Positions 32,263 through 43,364 of a stretch of DNA of 64,000 nucleotides are shown one piece after another. Position 1 is the stretch's first letter, and every line of letters starts with the position of its first letter. The stretch comes from Ascaphus truei (Eukaryota; Chordata; Amphibia; Anura; Ascaphidae): positions 1 to 64,000 of the forward strand of contig WSYH01001913.1 in assembly GCA_036426205.1 (NCBI GenBank), read 5' to 3'. The notes beneath the pieces are model-generated. The model was given only the letters and a program-made list of their open reading frames with translations. It made no database searches and was not told where the DNA came from. The translations under genes and the position numbers were made by a program.

Positions 32263-33075
32263 TTACACTAACCTTATATTCCAAATCAGTGAGGTACCAG
32301 CAACAGCAGCAATAAGAGATCTTTGGGTAATGTATAAATCTCCCTTTCTCACAGATAACCTGCATGTAAGGAGATAGCTAAGGGATACATTGTAATTCAA
32401 TCCCTTGGGAAATACAGTGTCAAAAGTGTATATCCAATATGCCTCTCTGTAATAAAGTAACATCTTTTTCTATACCAGCAGTAGTACTCTGAACTTGTTC
32501 TATTCCCATAATTCGTAGTGATGAGGCTGAATGTTTGAAATTGGTGCAGTGTTTTATTAAAGCAGTGTCCTTCGCTGTGTGGTTGATCTTACTTTTGTGT
32601 TCTATGAACCGTGGCTGGTGCTGTGCACGATGCATGGAGTTTGGCCCCCTGCAGACGCACTTACCTGAATGCCCTCCTACTGTCTCTGTACGTTCTCCCC
32701 ACCAATTAGATTGTAAGCTTCCCGGAGCAGGGACTCCTCTTCCGAAATGTTACTTTTATGTCTGAAGCACTTATTCACATGATCTGTTATTTGTATTATT
32801 TGTTATTTATATGATTGTCACGTGTATTACTAATGTGAAGCTCTATGTACACTAATGGCGCTATATAAATAAAGACATACATACATACATACATGAATCA
32901 TGTTTTTAGCATACGATTAGTCTTATCTATGTAGCATAGACCACAAGGACACTTGATAATATACAAAACACTGCTTGTTGTGCAAGTGATCCTACTTTTA
33001 ATTCTATACACTTTACCATCTCTAGGGTGCAAAAAATAATCTCCAGTGTTCAAGCTATTACATATAGAGCAGCTG
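32263..33075 (-). pseudogene. PLE C-terminal GIY-YIG region, split by an L2 3' end
   Basis: Reading on the minus strand: CYSCSICNSLNTGDYF, then SVLYIIKCPCGLCYIDKTNR (GIY-YIG domain with CPCG), then an L2 fragment (32612-32893), then RFIEHKSKINHTAKDTALIK and LLYYREAYWIYTFDTVFPKG, then LNYNVSLS, the family C-terminus. The second tyrosine motif reads YID instead of YVG or YIG, a probable loss. Stops and frame changes make it inactive. Confidence 0.7.
32612..32893 (+). mobile_element. L2 LINE 3' end, 5'-truncated insertion
   Basis: Matches the 3' untranslated region of L2 copies at 22656 and 48865: AGCAGGGACTCCTCTTCC and CTGAAGCACTTATTC, ending GGCGCTATATAAATAAAGAC and ACATACATACATAC. It cuts the PLE frame between RMLKT and RFIEHKSK. 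Confidence 0.8.
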
Positions 33076-33752
33076 TAGCATTTATAACATCCCTGCTTAG
33101 GTGTACTCAGAAAATGTGGAGATGTGTATTGTTCCTTATGGTTCTTCTGCGCATGGAAGTTCTTTCAATAAAGAATTTGAAAGAAAGAAGTTTTAACTGG
33201 GGATTAGATGTTTTTAAAGGACTGGAGAATATTCTGCTGTTTGTATCTTGTCCTCCCTCTCTGGTACAACCAAAGCTGCAGATGACCCCTTTTACATAGT
33301 GATGGAGAGCTGCTGCTTAGCATTGAACTTGGAGATCAAAGAGACGCATGCGCAGAGGAACAGAGTATCCCATCACCTAGCAATGACAGCAACAAACGGA
33401 GCTTGGAGTGGCCCTCTCAGCGACAACGGTGGATACCTAGATTATGTTACACGCCAAACAGGAGATTGCGGGATATTCAAACAGACGGCATGGATTGATG
33501 TTGTTGTTGAAATAATTCAAATTTACAATATTTGAGGTTGAAGAAATAATGATATTGAAGTGTATTCATGTAGCTACATGGAGAGATGCATTTCAGCAGC
33601 ATGGCACCAACACGGGACACCTTTGGATTTAGGGACTATATATAAGAAGAGACAATATGGGTTGTTTGAATTATGCCACTTACATTTATGGCTCAATAAA
33701 TGAAATTAGTTTGAAACAAATCCATTGTGCCCTGATTCACTTTTTTTCTGCA

Positions 33753-34700
33753 GATTTTGAATCATTATTTCTATTTATCTTATGGTGTGCTGCATAGATC
33801 TTTATGTTTCTTTGGTAGATGATGCATAATCGGAATGTGTGATATTCATCGAAAATGTATAGATATTCTTTAAGAGACAGAATCCCATCTTCCCTAGCCT
33901 TAAGTAGAAATTTCTCAAGACGGGATATTAATACTGTAGTAGGGTTACTATCTAAATGTTGATAAGAGACCTTGTCATCCAAAAGATTTGGTGCGTCCTT
34001 CACATAATCTTGACAGTTTTGTGAGACCATACCACCTCCTTTATCAGCTTGGCATATTATTAAATTGGAATCCGAACAATTCCATCAAAACTTTTCTTTC
34101 ATATCTATCGAGGTTATCATTAACAATGAAATATCTGGAATTACCACACAGTTGAAGTCCTTTTCTATTAATTTACCAAACATTTCAATATAGGTAGGGT
34201 ACATTCAAAGAGATAAAATACTAATTTATTTTTTTATGAAGTCTGTAAAACATTTGTCTCACTATCATTAAACTTAATCAAATTAAACTGAAAAGATCTC
34301 TTAAAGCATTTATTCAGTAACAGACGGCTCCCCAAAATCTGGAGGAAACTCTAGATCCTCCATTCACATGAAATCTGGAATACTTATAGGGGCAGACAAA
34401 TATTATGTGTTTTTTATATAGTGTATTTTTAATGTTACTTTATTAGAAAAAAAGTGTAGATCAATATAGAGATCGAAATGATCTAGTTTGTTGACTGGTG
34501 CAAAAAGACAATCCCTTCTTAAGAAGTCTAAATTTAGGTCCTGTTAATTGAACATTAAATACATTGAAAATGCCAGTATCTTTTCACATTTGTTCTGTGG
34601 GATCAATTTCTTTGATTAAGGTTTTAGATTCCCTACCTCGTCTTCTTCTGTAGCACTTCTTTTTCTTCCCTTGTGCCAGGAGTCTTGTCCAGTGCTCAGG
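33753..34700 (-). pseudogene. PLE N-terminal fragment
   Basis: Decayed frames contain GIFNVFN, GPKFRLLKKGLSFCTS (the conserved L-L-x-K-G-L-x-F-x-P-like block before the RT core), then YVKDAPNLLDDKVSYQHLDS and LKAREDGILSLKEYLYIF, ending at HLPKKHKDLCSTP. The order matches the PLE N-terminus. It is broken at the L-P-K motif by the neighbouring insertion. Confidence 0.65.
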
Positions 34701-34870
34701 GGCTCTGGTACAACCATTTAGTTATAGCTCCTAACGGTAAATTGGAGCTCTGTTCTAAAAAATAAGAGAAGGGGAGACTAAAGAAATTTTGACTGTGACG
34801 GGCAATTTTCACTTAAAATGTGATAACCGTTTAATAAGGTACTTCTTGATTTGTCTGGGGCATTAGGCCT

Positions 34871-35718
34871 ACTTGGATTACCTTTTAAAAAAAAAGAGTT
34901 CTCTTCTTTCACATTTTTCAAAGCAGACTTGTTATAATTCCAAAATGTATGTGATAGATTTCAATTCTGTTTGTGATTATACTGTAATTCCTATGACCAC
35001 CTGGAAAAGGGGATCCAATACATTTATTTCTGTATGTCTCTTAATCCCCATTTGAGGGACATATTCCACACCCCACCAACTTAAGCAGAGACTTCTGCTT
35101 ACCAGGGGATAGTAATATACATGTATATATAAATATATATTCTGTATTCTGAGTATGAACTGCACTACATACTGCTGCGGCCCCTCCTATCCTCCTACTT
35201 ACCCGTAAAAATGTTGGGATGTTTTCAATTTGTGTCTGGGTTTTCCTCACGTCGGCCGCATCACCAGACAAGCACTAATGGTGCTTATCATTGAAAGCGC
35301 CCGCGGTGCCGGAAAACAGTGAAAAACGCCGCATTTTTTAAAATCCCGCAGTGGCGGCCACAGGAGGTTAAAGGCGGCCACCACTGTAACATACCAGTAT
35401 TATAAATAACTGACATACTAAGAGTATGACTGTCATTGCAAACAACTGGGATTTGGCCCACTATCAATACACACGAGGTACCTACACTCTAACTCTTCAC
35501 CCTCAGTCACTCTGACATTAGTGATTGGGCTATACATCCAGAATAGGTGTATGTACACCTTGACTCCATCGTTTGGATCTATTTGAGGATGTATGGACAA
35601 CTGGGCGCGTGACACAGTTAGAGTGTTAAAGGAATTTAATATATCTATGTCCAACACCTTAGAGTTTTGACCCACATGATTTTAACCACTGAAATATAAG
35701 TGTTAATTAAGTAATAAT
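34871..35718. other. PLE 5' flank and unassigned DNA
   Basis: No protein signal. GGCGGCCAC occurs twice around 35352-35381 in a short GC-rich patch. Otherwise AT-rich. May include the pseudo-LTR of PLE copy 3. Confidence 0.35.
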
Positions 35719-35844
35719 CCCTGAAGAACAGGGCATTACTGGCCAATAATGCCCTGGCTGGAAGAGTTGATGGTCTGAGGCGAAGCCAAGGGACTTTAAA
35801 CCCAGACAGGGCATTATTGGCCAGTAATGCCCTGTTCTGAGGGG
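35719..35844. mobile_element. Short palindromic element, CAGGGCATTACTGGCC family
   Basis: CAGGGCATTACTGGCCAATA near 35737 is matched by the inverse at 35817-35836, and each half is itself palindromic around TGGCCA. It terminates gypsy copy A, whose 3' LTR is missing beyond this point. Confidence 0.65.
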
Positions 35845-35884
35845 ATTTACAATGAAGTGACTGGTGATGAATGGTTTTAAGAGG

Positions 35885-37260
35885 GCACATGAAAGACATT
35901 GGGAATCTTCATACTGTGTGGTAGTTGGAGCCGGAATGCCACAGGATTGATTTGTTCACAAATAGGGAAGGGACCCAGGAACTTAGGTGCCAATTTTGGA
36001 GATCGTACCTTGAGGTGGATATTCGTAGAAGAGAGCCATACCAAATCCCCTGGCTTGTAACTGGGCGCCGAACGACGACGACGATCGGCCTGTAGTTTCG
36101 ATCTGCGGGAGGAGTCGAGAAGGGTAGACTGAATTCTGGACCATGCGGTTTGGAGGGAAGAAATGCGTTCATCTACGGCTGGTACTCCAGAAGGAATGTT
36201 GGAGATGGGTAGAAAGGGAGGGTGGAACGCATAATTTATAAAGAAGGGCGACTCCCGGGTGGCTTTGTTTTTTGCAGAATTGACAGCGTTCTCTGCCCAA
36301 GGAAAGAGTTAAGCCCAATCATCCTGGAAATCGGATATGAAACATCTCAGGTATTTTTCCAGGGATTGATTGATTCTCTCTGTTTGTCCATTGGACTGTG
36401 GATGAGAGGCGGAAGAAAAAGAAGAAGAGATGCCCAATCTCTTGGTGAAAGTTCTCCAAAATTTGGATACGAACTGAGAACTTCTGTCAGAAACAATGGA
36501 CGAAGGAATCCCATGAATCCGTAAAATCTGCTCCGTAAAGATATCAGCAAAGGCGGGGGAGGTGGGTAATCCTTTAAGTGGAATAAAATGGGACATCTTC
36601 GAGAACCTGTCCACGACCACCAAGATAGTGTGCATTCCTCTGGACCTGGGCAACTCCACGATGAAGTCCATCGAAATGTGGGACCAGGGGCGGTCAGGAA
36701 CTGAAAGAGGTAACAGAAAACCCTGAGGCTTTTGACGGAGAGTCTTGCTTTGAGCGCACGTGGGGCAGGCGCGGGTATACTCCAAAATATCTTGAGACAT
36801 CCTTGGCCACCAGAAATTCCGATGAATGAGATCAGTAGTCTTCTTAAAACCTGAGTGACCTGCAGAGTGACCCCAAGACAGGACCTCTGGAACAAATTTG
36901 GAAGGTACGAAGAGTTTGTTGTCGGGAACGACCAAGTCCTTGGGAATGCATCTCTGGGAGTGCAAAATCTTGTCAAGATTCTTGAAAGAAGACGTGGCGA
37001 GAATCCTCTCTTGTGGAAAGATAGTCTCCAAAGGTTCCTCTGGTCTCTCTTCAGAAGAATGAATTCGGGAGAGTGCGTCTGCCTTTACATTCTTGGTCCC
37101 GGGGATATAGGAAAGGTGAAAATCGAATCGAGAAAAAAAAAGAGCCCAATGAGCCTGTCGTGGACCAAGGCGTTGAGCGTTTTCTATGTAAGAAGGTTCT
37201 TGTGGTCCGTGAGAAAAGTAAACGGCTCTTTTGACCCCTCCAGCAGGTGTCTCCACTCTT
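35885..37260 (-). pseudogene. Gypsy copy A: RNase H C-terminus and integrase
   Basis: The frame 36309-37256 begins in RNase H and continues with [20 protein letters not shown]. The integrase zinc domain has H-x3-H in GHSAGHSGFKK and C-x2-C in ACPTCAQSK. The catalytic core shows SMDFIVELPRSRG, IVSDRSSQF and NGQTERINQSLEKYL, so the D, D and E residues are present. Past a break near 36300 the C-terminal domain continues as YKPGDLVWLSSTNI and KFLGPFPICEQINPVAFRLQ, a GPY/F module. The core is open over 315 codons; the break separates it from the C-terminal part. Confidence 0.85.
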
Positions 37261-37960
37261 GAAGCGCCATCTTCACGGACAGAAGTTCCCTGTTACCCAC
37301 GTCATAGTTCCTCTCAGCGGATGAGAATTTCTTGGAAAAATATGCACAGGGATTTAACTTATCTTGAGGCGTGGGTCTCTGAGAAAGAATGGCTCCAGTG
37401 CCGCAATCAGAAGCGTCGACCCCAGGACAAAGCGAAGTTCAATGTTGGGATGATGGAGAATAGGTGTGGATATAAAAGCTCATTGAGTGTCTCAAAGGCG
37501 GAGATGGCTTCGGATGACCAAGCAGAAGGATCAGCTCCTTTCTTGGTGAGCGCAGTAAGAGGTGCCACAATGGTAGAAAAACTCCGTATAAACTTACGAT
37601 AGTAATTAGCAAACCCTAAAAAAACATTGTATGGCCTTGAGAGAACTGGGTCTTGGCCATTCAGTGACTGCTTGAAGTTTACCGGAGACATTACAAGATA
37701 CTCGTAGTGTCCACTACGCATGTTGAAGGCTGTTTTCCATTCATCCCCCTTCCTGATGCGCACCAGGTTATAGGCATCACGTAGATCCAACTTGGAAAAA
37801 ATCTTGGCCCCCTGTAATTTATCGAACAGTTCGGTAATAAGGGGAAGGGGGTAACGATTTTTAATAGTTATGTGATTCAAACCCCTGTAATTGATGCAAG
37901 GCCTCAACGACCCGTCATTTTTCTTGACAAAGAAAAACCCAGCCTATGCTGGGGAATTGG
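37261..37960 (-). pseudogene. Gypsy copy A: reverse transcriptase with palm deletion
   Basis: The frame 37407-37907 reads [38 protein letters not shown] and [20 protein letters not shown], then jumps to a frame-shifted stretch and [16 protein letters not shown]. Compared with copy B about 270 bp are missing, including the segment with the catalytic Y-L-D-D box. The enzyme cannot be active. RNase H begins downstream and is also broken. Confidence 0.85.
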
Positions 37961-38199
37961 AGTGACGAATAAAGCCTTTCTTGAGATTCTCCTGGATATA
38001 TTCATCCGTAGCGTGAGATTCTGGTAACGACAAGGGGTAGGTCTTGGACTTGGGTAGGGAGTAACCTGGAACCAGATCGATTGGACAATCGTAAGTCCTG
38101 TGTGGAGGCAAAAGGTCTGAATGTACCTTATTGAAAATGTCCCGGAATTGGTGGTAAACAGAAGGTAGAATAACCTCTGGAACAGAGGTATTGGCCAGC

Positions 38200-38723
38200 A
38201 GTTGATGAGTTTTGTCTTACCTCGGCCTCCAGGACATGGGAGCAGAGGAAGTCCAGTCAATGAGAGGATTGTTAAGCTGCAGCCAAGGAAGACCAAGGGT
38301 GATGGGTATCCCAGGAACGTGAATGGTATTGAGAACTAAGATCTCCTTGTGCAGATGTGAGGACAGAAGCAAGGGGACCGCATCGAAGGAGATGTGGGCC
38401 GGGGTAAGAGGACGTCCATCGATACCGACGAGTGCAACGGGAATCTTCTTCCTCACGAGTGGTATGCGATTTAGCCTGGCGAATTCAAGGTCCACGAAGT
38501 TTCCTCCAGCTCCTGAGTCAATGAAAGCGGCGGAAGAAGTCTGGAACTTATCGCCTGAAAGGGAGACTGAAAATGTAAGTTTCTTAGGGAGTTCACCTTT
38601 ATGAAGGGGACGTGGAGACATTACACCCAGAGAGAGCCCCTCTGTACTCACTGGGTGTTCCCTTTTCCCGGACGCAGTGGACACTCCCAAACCAGATGCT
38701 CCATGGATCCGCAGTAGAAACAC
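38200..38723 (-). pseudogene. Gypsy copy A: aspartic protease
   Basis: The frame 38217-38723 contains AAFIDSGAGGNFVDLEFA, with the D-S-G active-site triad of retropepsins, and ends in ITLGLPWLQLNNPLIDW, the usual family block that precedes RT. It lies in the -1 frame relative to gag and overlaps the gag end by about 75 bases. It would cut the gag-pol polyprotein. The next domain is reached only after a frame break near 38200. Confidence 0.8.
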
Positions 38724-39597
38724 AATCCCCCGATGTGGTGGAACTGCCGTATCGGTGTGCGGATGCGTTGTATCCCCAATTGCATTGGCTCTGGCAACTC
38801 CCGTGCAGGACGAAGAGGTGTGGTAGCACTTGGGGGAGCAGGAGTGCTGCTGGGAGTAATGGAGAACGTAACTTGAAAGTTATGGAAGCGAGTGCACTGA
38901 TGCTCTGAGCGGCGTACCTAGATACGTTGATCCACTCGGACGGCCAAATCAATGAGGACCTCCAATTGATCCGGCCTGGATTGGCGAGAGAGTTCATCCT
39001 TGATGGGATCTGCAAGGCCTTGCCAGAATACGGAGACGAGAGCCTCTTGTCCCCAGTTAGTCTTGGCTGTTAGGGTCTGGAATTCCACAGCATACTGTGT
39101 CACCATTCGCCGTCCCTGAGTGATCTGGGGAAGAGAAACAGATGCCATCTCCCGGGGGAATCGAATACTTGTTGGAACTCGGCTTTAAATGCCGGGTAAT
39201 CTTGGGTAAGGTCAGAACGTCGCTCCCAAACCAGGGAAGCCCAAGTCAGGGTGCTCCCAGTGAGGAGGTTATAAATGTGGGCTACCTTCTTGCAATCAGT
39301 ATTGTAGAGATGGGGGGCCATTTCAAACTGCGCCTCACACTGGTTTAGGAAACCCCTACATTCTTGCGGTTCACCTGCTTAAGGCTTGGGGGGATGAATC
39401 CTTACATCGGAGCTGCTAACTGAGCTTGCAGAGTGGGGGCTTACATCTGGCGAGGTCGCGGTCGGTACTTGGTCTGAGAGTACTGCGACCTGGCGTGTAA
39501 GTGCCACAATTTAATCCGCCATGGCCTGGTTTTGCTGAAGCAGATTGGAGAGAAACCGTTGAAGTTCGGTCGGGTCTGCGTCTTGTGGGCTCGACAT
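38648..39597 (-). pseudogene. Gypsy copy A: gag with zinc knuckle
   Basis: The start ATG (39597-39595) lies two bases from the LTR edge: MSSPQDADPTELQRFLSNLL, with a stop 28 codons in. Further frames read STLTWASLVWERRS and YAVEFQTLTAKTNWGQEALV, then FWQGLADPIKDEL, the capsid-like core. A CCHC zinc knuckle CFYCGSMEHLVWEC is at 38722-38681. The knuckle frame closes with TGA at 38650-38648, just after the slippery heptamer. Broken by at least one stop and several frameshifts. Confidence 0.75.
38663..38669 (-). promoter_or_regulatory. Candidate -1 frameshift site GGGAAAA (copy A)
   Basis: In the gag frame the bases read CCG GGA AAA GGG, a classical X-XXY-YYZ slippery heptamer, 12 bases before the gag stop. 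The protease frame is exactly -1. The equivalent position in copy B is GGGAAAC. No pseudoknot was modelled. Confidence 0.6.
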
Positions 39598-40731
39598 AAT
39601 GTTATGCCGGTGCTGCCCGCAGACCAGACCCGTCCCCTGAGTTGAAGGGGGAAGTGGTAATACACGCACCCGCAGCAAAGGGAGCGTGTCCGGAGTGTGG
39701 TATAAAGTGTTGCCAGGCCAGGTGTAGTAAGGTAGACAATACTTGCCGGTACCGGTTGTAGAGATAGGGTAAAGAATGCCTTGCCGAGGTCAGGGAGTGG
39801 ATAGCGGAGATAGGTTGTAGTCCAAGCCATGTTCAAGGGGTTACCAGAGTGAGTGTTGTCCAAGGAGTGCCGAGATCGAGAGCCAGAGGGGGTAGTAGTA
39901 CAAGCCGCATCAGAACCTGTGAAAACACTGAGAGAATCCAGAAATACTTCCATACAGAGACTATGGGCCTCATGCAGTAAGCCCCGATAAGGCTTTTTCG
40001 GCATTTTATAGCCGTTTTTTGCCCTCCTGATTCAGTAAGCCCCGATAAGTGGGAATTATCGGCAACTTTTCTTGCGAAAAAATTTTTTTCGCCACCCGGC
40101 TGCCGATAAGCCACTTATCGGGACTTTTTTTTTCCCGCCTGAATTCAGTAAGCCCCGATCAGCTTTTTGGTGCTGATCGGCAGGCCAGATTGGAGATTTT
40201 ATGGCCAATCCAGCCCGCCAACTAAAGTTGGCAACTTGCTGAAGGAGAAGCATCGGCAAGGGCGACACTTAGGAAAAATCAGCCCTTTTTCCTGCCTGTG
40301 ATTGATGCCGGGGGTCTCCGGAGCTGATACCCGCACCGGAGCCCCCCGGCATGCATCCGAGGCAGGAAAAAGGCATTTAAAAGCCACTTCATTACCTTAG
40401 CGGCTAACCGCTAAGGCAATGAAGGGGTTAACCCACCGTGCCAGCGTTATTGTGGGTAGCGGGGATGGGTGAGGGGGGTATTTGGCCCTGGGTGTGAGTT
40501 TAGGACTTGCGGGGGGGATGCGGGGGCACTTAACCCCTTCACGACCGTAGCGGTTAATACCGCTACGGTCCTGAAGGGGTTAAGGCCTCCCGCTACCCAC
40601 CCGCAAGCCCTAAACAACCACCGTTGGGGCTAATGCCCCCTTCACACACCCCCACTACCCACAATAATAAAAAAAAAACACCCCAGCACCCACAATGGAA
40701 ACGAAGGGCAAGCAAGAAAGGAGAGAAGGAG

Positions 40732-40738
<7 letters not shown>

Positions 40739-40789
<51 letters not shown>

Positions 40790-40791
40790 AC
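40739..40791. repeat. GA microsatellite
   Basis: A nearly pure (GA)n tract in the left arm of the foldback, absent from the right arm. Confidence 0.9.
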
Positions 40792-40931
40792 ACAAGGCAA
40801 CACCAGAACCGCACCCCAACATACAGTATAGTAATGGGCAGAATGACTATATACACAAATGGATAATAGTCAGTATGTCCATTTACAATACTACAACAAC
40901 AATAAAGACTTTAAATACATATAGCACTCAC

Positions 40932-40992
40932 CCATGTCCCACTGCCACGATGAAGGCCATCCTCATCTTCATCCTGCCATGCCCCATCCGCT
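40932..40992 (-). other. Exon-like block C, left arm
   Basis: Minus strand: TTTGTTTGGCAG acceptor, 61 bases, then a GTGAGTG donor. Compared with the right-arm copy it carries a one-base gain that breaks the open frame after QDEDED. Confidence 0.45.
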
Positions 40993-42108
40993 CTGCCAAA
41001 CAAACCAAGAATTACAAATCCAAATTAATGTCCCTAACCCTTAATCACATAGCGGTATTAACCGCTACAGTGTATTAAGGGGTTTAACCACCATCACCCA
41101 CATTACCCTCCCCCACAAAGCCCCCAACCACCCTACCAATACCCACAGGGGAGTACCTACAATACACCTTGGGCCTAATACCCCCTCCCCAGCACATACA
41201 GTACAATATGTGCCAAATAATATTATCCACATAGGGATAATACATATTTGGCCATTATTAAACACATCAAAAGTTAAAATGTAAATAAAATTGTACTAAC
41301 CTCATCAATAAGAAGTCTCCGCGCCAGCATCATCCTTGGGGTCCGTTACCAACATTAGAAATAGCCACAACATATTGAATATCATAACATAACACTGAAC
41401 CCCTAATCACCTTATCGGGTACAACCTGAAAGGTAATTAAGGGTGAAGCATCTCAATGCTACAACAGTATGCATAACATCTTCAGTGAAATAAAAACCAA
41501 TTGCCTACCAAATTCCATTTAATCATTCAATCTGTAGGCTCACATGCCTCATAAAACATGCATTAAGTGTATACATGTAGCATAACATGTAAACTGCATG
41601 TACACGCTGCAAATCAATGTTAACAATACAATAATGCCACTGCAAATCGCCATACATCACAAGAAGATATATTTAATACAAAAACTCACCATCAATGAAT
41701 TACACACACATCAATTACATCCAAACAATAAAAATACCATCCATACCAATTACACAATGAACTAAAGCTATCCTAACAGAGAACCACTTCAAAACAATGA
41801 AAAAAGTACACCAAACAAATACAATATATCTAAAGCAAGGACTTTCCATATCCTATTTACGGCCTGGAAGCCCAAAACTTACATCTGTCTAAAAATAAAT
41901 ACATTAGCACACATCAATGCATAGCCACAATGATTAACAAGTACAGAATAGAAGCTTAAAAACAACTATCATTTCTTACCCTGTATATATCTGTACACAT
42001 ACATTACGACATACATACAGTGGGAAGAAATTGATATGCATTATAAAAATGAAACATGAAAAAGCAACACAAAAACAGTACATAAGTACATTTCTTTATT
42101 TAACTTAC

Positions 42109-42323
42109 CATTACTTGCCCCCACCGACTCCCGTTGACAGCTTACTCACGAACAATCACGACACCATCCACGACACCATCCAGGACAAATCCACGACACA
42201 ATCCAGGAACAAATCCACGAACCAAACCAGGACCAATCAAGAACAAGCTGCAGGAACCAATCCAGGGAAGCAAGCCACGAAGAAATCCAAGAAACAATCC
42301 ACGACACGATCAGGAAAGGAACC
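42109..42323 (-). other. Exon-like block B, left arm
   Basis: Minus strand: a pyrimidine run, then GGTTCC; about 215 bases rich in GTGGATTGT-like repeats; then GTAAGT. The acceptor dinucleotide is AT, whereas the right arm has AG. Confidence 0.4.
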
Positions 42324-42412
42324 ATAAAGAAAAAAAAAAATTAAACATTAAATAATAAAACATGACAATCAAGGGTTGTACTAGTTTTACTTATGAATCT
42401 GTATGACAATAC

Positions 42413-42494
42413 CTTGTTCGGGGTCTTTTGACATCGGTGCCACGCCCTGGTCTTCAATCTTCAGGAGGAGGTCCGTCTCCTCGGCATCTGCCTC
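42413..42494 (-). other. Exon-like block A, left arm
   Basis: On the minus strand an open stretch of 27 codons (EADAEETDLLLKIEDQGVAP and onward to DPEQ) ends exactly at a GTATTG donor. It lies just downstream of a TATA motif. The right-arm copy has small indels that break this frame. The protein is unrecognised; it may be part of a short, acidic-to-mixed N-terminus. Confidence 0.5.
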
Positions 42495-42511
42495 AAAATG
42501 AGACGACTAGG

Positions 42512-42545
42512 CTTTATAGGCCTATGCGTCAATTTGTCGTCATAT
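42512..42545 (-). promoter_or_regulatory. TATA motif, left arm
   Basis: The minus strand reads CCTATAAAGCC about 20 bases before block A, preceded by TTGACGCATA, a decayed form of the CRE present in the right arm. Confidence 0.5.
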
Positions 42546-42715
42546 GGTTCCCACGGCCCTGATTGGGCCGTGAAAACAGTGTTTTGGCCGAGGTAAAAAA
42601 ATTGATGACGTCACTTAAAGGCAATGCCAGCACAGCCAATCAGGATGGCTTTGCTGCTATTGCTTTAAGAAAACGTCATGAAACGACACATGGCCGGACT
42701 CACATGGTACTTGAA

Positions 42716-42753
42716 CCAATCAGAGTAGGATGGAGTTCCAACGCTCTGATTGG
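42716..42753. promoter_or_regulatory. Facing CCAAT boxes at the palindrome axis
   Basis: CCAATCAGAG (42716) and CTCTGATTGG (42744) face each other across the axis. CCAATCAG-type boxes occur again on both sides at about 42637 and 42823. Homologous axis sequence occurs at 14495-14535. Confidence 0.55.
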
Positions 42754-42936
42754 CTGGCTTACATGTGAGTCGGCCATGTGTCATTTCATGACGTTTTCTT
42801 AAAGGCAATAGCAGCAAAGCCTTCTGATTGGCGTGTGCTGCATGCCTTAAGTGACGTCATCAATTTTTTACATCGGCCAAAACACATGGTTTCACGGCCC
42901 AATCAGGGCGCAGTGGGAACCATATGACGACAAATG

Positions 42937-42956
42937 TGACGTCATAGGCATAAAAG
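42937..42956 (+). promoter_or_regulatory. CRE plus TATA motif, right arm
   Basis: A perfect TGACGTCA (42937-42944) is followed five bases later by ATAAAAG (42950-42956). Block A begins about 25 bases downstream. The arrangement looks like a compact polymerase II promoter. Activity is inferred. Confidence 0.5.
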
Positions 42957-42979
42957 CCATGTGTCTCATTTGAAGGCAG

Positions 42980-43059
42980 ATGCCGAGGAGGACGGACGCT
43001 CCTCCTGAAGATTGAAGACCAGGGCGTGGCACCGGATTGCAAGAAGACCCCGGAACAAG
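42980..43059 (+). other. Exon-like block A, right arm
   Basis: About 80 bases ending at a GTAATG donor. Same sequence as left-arm block A but with single-base gains (GAGGAGGACGGACGC against GAGGAGACGGACC), so the open frame is interrupted here. Confidence 0.45.
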
Positions 43060-43148
43060 GTAATGTATACAGATTCATAAGAATAAACTAGTACAACCCC
43101 TTGATTGTCATGTTTTATTATTTAATGTTTTATTTGTTTTTCTTTTAG

Positions 43149-43364
43149 GGTTCCTGTTCCTGGATCGTGTCGTGGATTGTTTCTTGGATTTCTTCGTGGC
43201 TGCTTCCTGGATTGGTTCCTGCACTTGTTCTTGGATGGTCCTGGTTTGGTACGTGGATTTGTCGGATTGTGTCGGGGATTGTCCGTGGATGTTGGTTTGT
43301 CGTGGATGGTGTCGTGATTGGTTCGTGAGAAGCTGATCACGGGAGTCGGGTGGGGCAAGTAATG
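43149..43364 (+). other. Exon-like block B, right arm
   Basis: TTTTTCTTTTAG acceptor, 216 bases built on GTGGATTGT-like repeats, then a GTAAGT donor at 43365. Frames are open on the opposite strand too because of the repeat, so coding status is undecided. Confidence 0.45.

Larger units (their letters stand above)
31568..33748. mobile_element. Penelope-like element, copy 4, with 560-bp inverted arms
   Basis: Terminal arms 31568-32130 and 33190-33748 are inverted copies: the outer GAAAAAAAGTGAATC and TAATTTCATTTATTGAGCC and the inner ACTGGGGATTAGATGTTTTT occur on both sides. Between them lies a minus-strand GIY-YIG region, itself interrupted by an L2 3' end. Inverted pseudo-LTR organisation is known for PLEs. 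Confidence 0.7.
30370..34870 (-). mobile_element. Penelope-like element, copy 3 (split host copy)
   Basis: Minus-strand PLE pieces at 30370-31567 and 33753-34870 flank another inserted PLE (31568-33748). The outer pieces supply the N-terminal and palm regions respectively. No GIY-YIG is visible downstream of 30370, so the 3' end is lost. The conserved L-P-K motif is present at both broken edges, so the two pieces could be different copies rather than one split element. Confidence 0.6.

Noticed and set aside
40624..41078. Frames rich in Arg and Glu
   Set aside because: They translate the GA microsatellite in the foldback arm.
42031..42355. Asn/Thr/Pro-rich plus-strand frames over block B (mirrored at 43108-43428)
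   Set aside because: Open mainly because of the GTGGATTGT-type repeat and opposite to the splice signals. Coding in this direction has no start context or homology.
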